Program-made: the position numbers and the translations under genes
Shown: positions 57,599 to 64,000 of the stretch, piece after piece
How the letters are laid out: every line of letters begins with the position of its first letter
How positions within the stretch are numbered: the stretch's first letter is position 1
The notes under the pieces: generated by a model
The model's database searches: none
Told to the model about the DNA's origin: nothing
Seen by the model: the letters and a program-made list of their open reading frames with translations, nothing else
NCBI RefSeq assembly: GCF_020520425.1
Contig: NC_079489.1
Span: 16,144,001-16,208,000, forward strand
From: Spinacia oleracea
Lineage: Eukaryota > Streptophyta > Magnoliopsida > Caryophyllales > Amaranthaceae
Direction of reading: 5' to 3'
Length of the DNA: 64,000 bases

Positions 57599-60380
57599 TG
57601 TAATCCCCCGTAAATTTATAAATTTTATTAATATATTTTAACGTATATTATTTATATTTAAATAGAATTTAGGAATTTTGAGTAATAAATATATAATTCA
57701 CGTATACTTATTTATTACATTTTAATATCTTCAACGATTTACGAAATTGAAAATGATTTTAGAATTTTAAGTTAAAACGAATTCGAATTACGAAAACACG
57801 ATCGATTGAATTTAGAAAACAATCCTAATCATTTTGGATTCAAACAACCTTAATCCTAAGCCAAGCCCAAATTGATAAAGCCCAAAATAAGTAAGCCCAT
57901 AATTCCCTACCCTTGCTTCAACTTCACGTGAAACCCATCTCAACCCTCTACTCCACTTCACGTAAAACAGCTTCAAACACCTCCTTCTTCTTGCTTCAAC
58001 ATCCACGACGCACAACCCTGCCCTCTCTTGTCTCAGCCGCCGCCGTCGATCAACCGCCACCCGACCACCGTCGTTCCTCCTCCTCCTGTGCACGGTAATT
58101 CCTTCCTCCTTCCTCTTCTCTTTCGTTTCTCTTTCTTTCGTTTTATTCCCCCTTAATCGCGGGTTCTGTTTCGCACAGCCACCACAACCGTCGTCACCAC
58201 CTAATCACTGGTGCTGCGCCGCCCTTGCCGCGCCACCTTGCTGCACCTCCCGTCGACCGTCGCTGTAGCCCTACCGGCCATCGTTCTTCATCCTCTCTCC
58301 TTGTTTCTTCACTCGCAAACTACTACCACCAACACAAGCGGCCATCGTCGCAGACACCAGCCGCCGGCCACCTTGCGTCAGCCAACCACCTGCCCTGCTG
58401 CCGCCATCACTGACCGCCGGCCAGCACCCTTCTCTTCCTCTTGTTTTGGTTTATTTCTTTAACCCTAAAACTATTTAATGCTTTAATTTTGTATTAGTAA
58501 TCTAATGAATGTTTTCATGCTTAAATTTACGGTTTTAATTAAGTAAATATAGAAATCAGATTTTATATTTTGCATAATAAATTATTTAATTTTCAGATTT
58601 ATTAATCATGTTAAATAAGGATTTTAAATTGTTAAAGCATGAATTTTTAAGGTTTCAATAGTTAGAAAACCATGGTATGATGTTTATGAATTTATTAAAG
58701 TTATGATTTTTATGATTTTAAACATGAATTATGTTTTAGAGTAGTTTGAAATTATTTTATATTGCTGGAAATTAAAGTATGATGTTTGTAAAGAGTTTTC
58801 AACGAATTTCAATCACTAATTCAATAATTATGATGCTAGGAAATCAGATGTTCAAGTTTAACGTTAGGGAAGGTTCTGAATATGTTTAGGATGTATTTAG
58901 AATGCTTTATTATGGTTGCGAAAATTGATTGGGAATATTTGTTGGTTGTGTTAGGCGAAGAATTCTCTTTAGGCGACTTTTGAAAGTGTTAAAGTGGTCT
59001 ATCAGTTTGTTTACACAAGGTACGTACATACCTGTGTGCTTGGAATGTGTGCTAATTGTTGAAACCATGTTGAATTATTGTTGAACTTGGCGATGTTGAT
59101 ATTATAGACAAACTTGGTTATATGGAATGTGCATGTTTAATACTGTTGGACAAACTTATTGAACTTGTTTTGCACTAAGAGAACTGTAACATGTTGGTAT
59201 GGATTATTGGTACAAACATGTTGGTTGGGAACACTAGATTATTCTACATGATTGGTTTGGATCGATTGGTTGTTGTTCCCTTTTTAGCTTTTCACTACTT
59301 TATGAGGGCCGAGGACCTTGTTTAGTAAGTTGAAACTTTATACCCATATACAGGGTTGATCATGGTTAAAGGAAAGGTTGGGTAAATTGGAATGAGTCTT
59401 GATTGATGCCTTTATGATCACGTACTTAATTCCAAGATAAAAACAGTTGTGAACGAATGTGGATTATATGCCTTATGTGATTGTTGAGTCATAACAGAGT
59501 ATCAATTTGCAAATCATGTAAAGTGAAACTGAGTAGCAATAGCTTTAGACTGTGCACGTCTAAAGTGACGGACAAACAGGAGTTGGGGTGCATGGTGGTA
59601 GCCCATGGCCTTTTCTGGGACCGGATTGATCACCGTGTCCTATTTTTTATTTAAACGTTCCTCGATATCGCAGGTCACTGAGGTTACGGAGTCGCGCCCG
59701 TACCTCGTCTTCCTTAGTGAAGACTTCTGGATGGACAACTCGGTCCATTGTCTATTTCAACTAAAATAATATTGATGTTATGAAAGTCTAGTCCAGTCTA
59801 GTCTAGTCAACTGTGATTTGAAAGTGAATGTGTCTTGGTTATTCTTACTTACGTTATTAGTATCATGTTAGGATTATTCGTTTAATAGAATCATGTTAGG
59901 ATTATTATTGATTTAGTATGTAGTACTCAGCTTTGGTGATTACGTGCTTTTGCTTGTGCATGTTGATCATGGCTATGCCTTATTGATCCTGTGATGACCC
60001 AATCTTGGTGAGCAGTCTCTAGGGATCAATAAGCATCGTCCATTACAGGTTTGAAGGTGATGCATCATGGGGTTCGGGATTGAAGAGCTGTGTAGTTATT
60101 AAATTGTTTTGTTTTAAGTTTGATGTTGAATTTGTTTGGCCTGTTTTAAAGAGACTCGAACTTTGTTTTAATTAATTACGTTGACTTTGCTTTGTTGGTT
60201 GGTTTTAGATTTTATTCCGTAGTTGACTTATTTAAATTATTAAAGTTAGTTATTATGTTTTCCGCTGCAAAATTCTGAATAAGCCGATACGTTTTCACAC
60301 GGGCGATAATGCCTTGATAATTCTCTACGTTTTATATTAAAAGGTTATTTTAGAAAAGAGGGAATTGTCGGGGTGTTACA
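57599..60380 (+). mobile_element. Long solo LTR, copy E (2782 bp), TSD GTATC
   Basis: Ends TGTAATCCCCCG and CGGGGTGTTACA. A perfect 5-bp duplication GTATC lies at 57594-57598 and 60381-60385. It is the same family as copies A and B but in the opposite orientation. An AT-rich upstream part is followed by a promoter-like region (about 57850-57910, repeated AAGCCCA), a GC-rich block at 57990-58440 with small Pro/Arg-rich frames, a long AT-rich part with a GT-type start (GGTAATTCC, 58094), and a conserved 3' third containing GTCTAAAGTGACGG, TCGATATCGCAGGTCACTGA and a TAGTCTAGTC cluster. No retroelement proteins are present. Confidence 0.88.
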
Positions 60381-60385
60381 GTATC

Positions 60386-61077
60386 ACTCTCAATTATACG
60401 GAGTATTGGGATAACATTGAGGCTATATTCATTTTCCGATAGTTTAGAGAGAACTTAGGGATGAAGATTGAGGTTGTTTGGGAAGATTGAGAGAGACTGA
60501 ATCTTTGCCCGACGAACAAGCGAAATTTAAAGACTTTTAGTTTTCAGTTCCCCCCCCCCCCCCAATATCGTGTTCAGTGGATAATAAGGAATATTCTTGC
60601 CTTTTTTAAATAATTAATCTACGTTTTGTTCACAATTTCCCATGTTTTCGAAGAGGTGCACAATCCTCTATATAGACTATGCATCTTAGAACAATGATGC
60701 GCTTTACCGTCAAAATGATATATTGATATGTCAAAAGGATGTTCAAAGGTTTGAACAACTGTGGTTGAGAGTTGTTTGAAATGATGATTGAATTATGAGG
60801 TGATTAGAAAGGAATAGAATTGACTGTGCATGAGAATTCTGAATAACGAAGTGTAAAATAGGTAGACATCCCCGATGTATAATATTAGTTGTGCACCACC
60901 TTTAAAAAGTGTGAATTCTGTGCAACTTGAATTGATTCCGGCCCTACTTGACTGGCTTCAAACATAGAGAATTGTGCATGAGGAATGAGCAAACAACACT
61001 TAAGTGAGCACAAGACGTGTAAAGCATGTGCGATCACAAATCTGTCCCACAACCCAAGTTAAACGCTCATATCATTA
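60386..61077. other. Non-coding, C-run
   Basis: No gene is seen. A run of C residues lies at about 60551-60563. The rest is unremarkable AT-rich sequence. Confidence 0.5.
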
Positions 61078-61337
61078 TCAACCAATACCTAGTATTTAAA
61101 AAAGAAGACCATGGATTATTAGATGACATGTGTCATCCCATCTTTTCTCCATTAATTTGTTTTTTTTTTCTTCAATTTTTCCTTTTTGTTGTTTGTTTCA
61201 CAAATTATTTTACAGCTTTAATACCTCAAATCGTTTTCCTCAATCAAAGTCAATATAATCCACCATTTAGTTCATATAACTTCTTCCACCTCATCTCCCT
61301 CCTTAACACTCGATATTAATCCACCATCTAATTTGTA

Positions 61338-61851
61338 CTTCCTCCGTTTTTTAATACTCGCAACGTTTGGACTTTTGCCACTATTCATAGAATCTACTTT
61401 GACTATTCGTAGTATTTTTTATACTTACTCCGTTCCGGAATTATCGCACCATGGTTGACTTTTACTCTTTTAATCATTACTTTGACTCTTAATATCTCAA
61501 ATCGTGTGCAAGTAAAAATTATAAAAAATTAATATTTAGAAAATATATATCCATACGAATCTAACGTGATCTCACATGACTAAAATTTCATTACGTACGA
61601 ATCACAAAAAATTGCCAAAGACGTATTGTGAATAGTGTAAAAAACAAATGGTGCGATATTTTCGGAACGGAGGAAGTATAAGATAAAATATAGTCATGTG
61701 GGATCTTGTTAGATTCGTCTCAATGTGTATTTTCAAAATATCAACTTTTTATAATTTTTGCATAAAGAGAATTTAAGATATAAATGATCAAAGTTATGCA
61801 TTGACATGCGTGAAACTAACAAACGCTGCGAGTATTAAAAGACGGAGGAAG
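61338..61851. mobile_element. Stowaway MITE, 259-bp family, copy 3 (inverted, interrupted)
   Basis: Ends CTTCCTCCGTTTTTTAATAC and GTATTAAAAGACGGAGGAAG are flanked by TA (61336-61337 and 61852-61853). Removing the inner Stowaway and one TA leaves 259 bp, exactly the length of copies 1 and 2. Confidence 0.92.
61424..61676. mobile_element. Stowaway MITE (253 bp) nested in another Stowaway
   Basis: Ends CTTACTCCGTTCCGGAATTA and, in reverse, CTTCCTCCGTTCCGAAAATA are flanked by TA (61422-61423 and 61677-61678). The fitted length of the host element confirms the borders. Confidence 0.9.
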
Positions 61852-62163
61852 TATATTTTTTTTCAACTTTCAAACCACTAAAATCACAATCTCTCAACAA
61901 AATTAGCACTTTAAAAGACCGCTTACCAACCACTATATAACTATCCGTTCATTGAACGGGCTCATAATCTAGTTTTTCTTTACAACATTATTTAGGTCAT
62001 ATTATTCTCTTTGTGTTAAACCATGACCCGATGAGCGACACATTTAACATCAGGGTGGGCCGGGCTGTGGAAAGAGTCGGGTAATGTCGACTCGGCCATT
62101 GTGTGCCCGTGGTTTAGATGGGTCAAGTTTGTTTGGTTTGTCTGGGCTGGGCAACTTGTGTTA

Positions 62164-62326
62164 TGTGGGCCGGATTACGTCAAATAAGTTAGACTTGAGC
62201 CGCTTGAGTAAGTTCATGAAAGTATTCAGACATAATATCTGATCTTTATGTAAACCGAGTAACCGTGATCCAGCCCATTTAATAATAAACCTTAAAAACG
62301 TAGCCACATATCCCATCATATAAATA
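62164..62326 (+). promoter_or_regulatory. Promoter of the eL27 gene: site II motifs and TATA box
   Basis: TATAAATA lies at 62319-62326, about 100 bp before the ATG. TGGGCC/T-type site II motifs (GTGGGCCGG near 62166 and CAGCCCATTT at 62271-62280) lie upstream. Telo-boxes AAACCCTA at 62338-62345 and AAACCCTAA at 62419-62427 sit in the leader. Site II plus telo-box is the established signature of plant ribosomal protein genes expressed in dividing cells. Confidence 0.75.
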
Positions 62327-62428
62327 TCCATTTCAGAAAACCCTACTTCTCTTTACACAATAAAACACCCTCCGCCTCCCCGTCACTAGAGGAGAGAGAA
62401 AATACCCTCCAACCTCCAAAACCCTAAA

Positions 62429-62836
62429 ATGGTGAAGTTTCTGAAACCAGGGAAGGCGGTGATCGTGCTGCAAGGGCGTTACGCAGGGCGGAAGGCGGTG
62501 ATTGTTCGCAACTTCGACGAAGGAAACCGTGAGCGACAATACGGACACTGCCTGGTGGCCGGCATCAACAAGTACCCCAAGAAGGTGATCCGAAAGGACT
62601 CAGCCAAGAAGCAGGCCAAGAAATCCCGCGTGAAATGCTTCGTCAAGGTCGTCAATTACAACCACATCATGCCTACTCGATACACTCTTGACGTTGATCT
62701 TAAGGATGTCGTCACTACTGATGTATTGACATCCAAGGACAAGAAGGTTACTGCTGCCAAGGAGACTAAGGCCAGGTTTGAGGAGAGGTTCAAGACTGGC
62801 AAGAACCGATGGTTCTTCTCTAAACTCAGGTTTTAA
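62429..62836 (+). CDS. RPL27: 60S ribosomal protein eL27 (L27)
   Basis: This intact, intronless frame of 135 residues encodes cytosolic large-subunit protein eL27. It starts [20 protein letters not shown] and contains the KOW-type N-terminal fold (about residues 5-45), the central [20 protein letters not shown] basic stretch that contacts r[12 protein letters not shown], and the conserved C-terminus [16 protein letters not shown]. The length equals that of plant eL27. Codon use is more GC-rich than the surroundings, typical of a highly expressed gene. ATG 62429 follows a telo-box directly and gives the expected N-terminus. The lack of introns with a full plant promoter argues for a functional gene, not a processed pseudogene; no poly(A) tract or flanking duplication is seen. 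Confidence 0.98.
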   Translation: MVKFLKPGKAVIVLQGRYAGRKAVIVRNFDEGNRERQYGHCLVAGINKYPKKVIRKDSAKKQAKKSRVKCFVKVVNYNHIMPTRYTLDVDLKDVVTTDVLTSKDKKVTAAKETKARFEERFKTGKNRWFFSKLRF

Positions 62837-64000
62837 GTGACTTTTTTTTAAAGATTTACCAAGTAGAAGAAGAGAAGTTTTGTTACGTTTATGGTTTATT
62901 TTATTTTGAACCAAGTTTATGCTTTCCGGGTCGGATCTAATTTTGTTGATGGTGATTTTGCTGGAATTCTATATATTATGCTATGAACCCAATTTCGAAT
63001 TTTTATGTTGTGATTTGTTATGTTTGTAACTTATCTATGTCTTGTTATTAGAATTTTATTAGGGTTGATTGCCTTGAGATATATTGTGTCCCATGATGTT
63101 AATCTATCCTTGACAAATTTTATAATGTCGCTAGTTTTAGGTGGTTTTCATGTGTAGTCATACCGCTAAATGTCGAAGTTTATTGCACTTAATTGTTTCG
63201 AAAGACTTGTTTGAGAAATTGATTCCCTTGTGTATACTCCTAATGTATTGGGTATTGGCAACTAGGCATAGCAAGAAAAAGAATGTGAACCAATGCAAGG
63301 ATAAATAAGGATAAATAATTAGTAGGAAGCATTTGGTTGTTATTGAACTATCCATATCTAAGTGAAACAACTACTGTGAATTTTCAGATGTTGGTGTGCC
63401 GTATTTTGACATCAATAGAATTTATTATTGCTTAGTTTGTTATTATCTGATTGCCAGCAGCTTGAATTTGGTGGTAATTAGGACACGGTTGTGACTTGTG
63501 AGATCATGACCGGCCTGGCTACTGATGTCTATTATTTGCAAAGAGTAACTGGGTTTTGATGTAGACAAGAGATAAAAGCTCGCTTGGCGCATTGCTTTTA
63601 CTTTAATGTTTTGGTGTATGGTGTAAGTTACTAAGTTAATAAAACAGAGTTCTTCTCTGACAACTCAACACTGGCTGCTAATAACTGGATAGTTGTTATA
63701 TTTAGCAACTCTATATGCTATGAGCAGGGAGGTTTTTTTGAAGAATTTCTTTTACTGAAATTCAGCAGAAATGGGGAACTGAATTACTGGGTAGACCCCG
63801 ACAGTGTATTTTTATTAAGTATCTCCAAATTTTTAAAAATTTTAAAATTTTGTATGGGGAACAGAGTTTGAGTCGTATATGATTTTAAGCACTGAGATTT
63901 CTGTCCTTGTTCCAATTGCAATGGGGGATCAAGTTATATTTAAAATGACCTTGTTGTTGATATCGAACACCATTTTAATACAATCTCTTTCTTGTTATCA
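62837..64000. other. 3' flank of the eL27 gene, no further gene seen
   Basis: The transcript presumably ends within about 100-250 bp after the stop. The rest of the window is AT-rich sequence without a coding frame of note or a recognised repeat. Confidence 0.5.

Larger units (their letters stand above)
61078..61972 (+). mobile_element. Small non-autonomous Helitron (about 895 bp)
   Basis: The right end is clear: hairpin CCGTTC-ATT-GAACGG (61945-61959), then GCTCATAATCTAG with T following. The left end is proposed at A|TCAACCAATACC (61078), just before a subterminal AAAAAAGAAG stretch and a CATGTGTCATC motif like those near other Helitron 5' ends here. It carries two nested Stowaways. Confidence 0.55.

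Noticed and set aside
57812..58462. Arg- and Ala-rich frames on both strands
   Set aside because: They overlap each other in the GC-rich block of the solo LTR at 57599-60380, without conserved motifs.
62333..62914. Minus-strand frames overlapping eL27
   Set aside because: Antisense shadows of a strongly conserved ribosomal protein gene.

Overview
This is a stretch of nuclear DNA from a flowering plant, most likely a dicot. The evidence is an intronless ribosomal protein eL27 gene with telo-box and site II promoter motifs, a two-exon major-latex-protein-like (Bet v 1 fold) gene, and a dense mix of plant transposon families (Ty3/gypsy, Ty1/copia, hAT, MULE, CACTA, PIF/Harbinger, Stowaway, Helitron, LINE, tRNA-SINE). 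I cannot name the species from the sequence alone. No bacterial, organellar or viral replicon structure is seen.

Layout. 1-5129: a Ty3/gypsy element (probably CRM-type chromovirus) whose 5' LTR lies outside the window; it has two in-frame stops and a 455-bp 3' LTR. 5130-14747: mostly non-coding DNA that appears to be introns and flanks of a minus-strand gene (exons at 14735-14747, 14459-14566 and 11848-11997), invaded by a 5'-truncated LINE (7371-9376) and two abutting Harbinger MITEs (13411-14144). 14963-31220: a nest of transposons. A dead hAT transposase gene is split by a second hAT element, which itself holds a solo LTR and a Stowaway MITE. The transposase then runs into a fragment of a copia gag-pol, which is split by a long solo LTR (with another copy of the same solo LTR inside it) and by a 4.85-kb CACTA element. 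31841-37148: a minus-strand Helitron carrying Stowaway, hAT and another inverted-repeat element, followed by more MITEs. 38177-39559: the MLP-like gene (minus strand), with a SINE and a CACTA MITE in its intron. 40875-48513: MITEs, two MULE-type elements that carry tandem repeat arrays, and a SINE. 49412-57465: hAT elements, a second array-bearing MULE-type element interrupted by a Helitron with captured LINE sequence, a retroposed sequence and a probable copia LTR. 57599-60380: a third copy of the long solo LTR. 61078-61972: a small Helitron with two nested Stowaways. 62429-62836: eL27, the one certain, intact housekeeping gene.

Many insertions were delimited by reading exact target-site duplications (TSDs) on both sides, so their borders and order of insertion can be trusted more than family names. 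The genes present do not form a shared pathway. No new defence, biosynthetic or mobile system with coding capacity was found. The most unusual structures are the MULE-type elements built around satellite-like arrays, the deep nesting between 14963 and 31220, and the Helitron whose empty site can be read from the array it interrupted.
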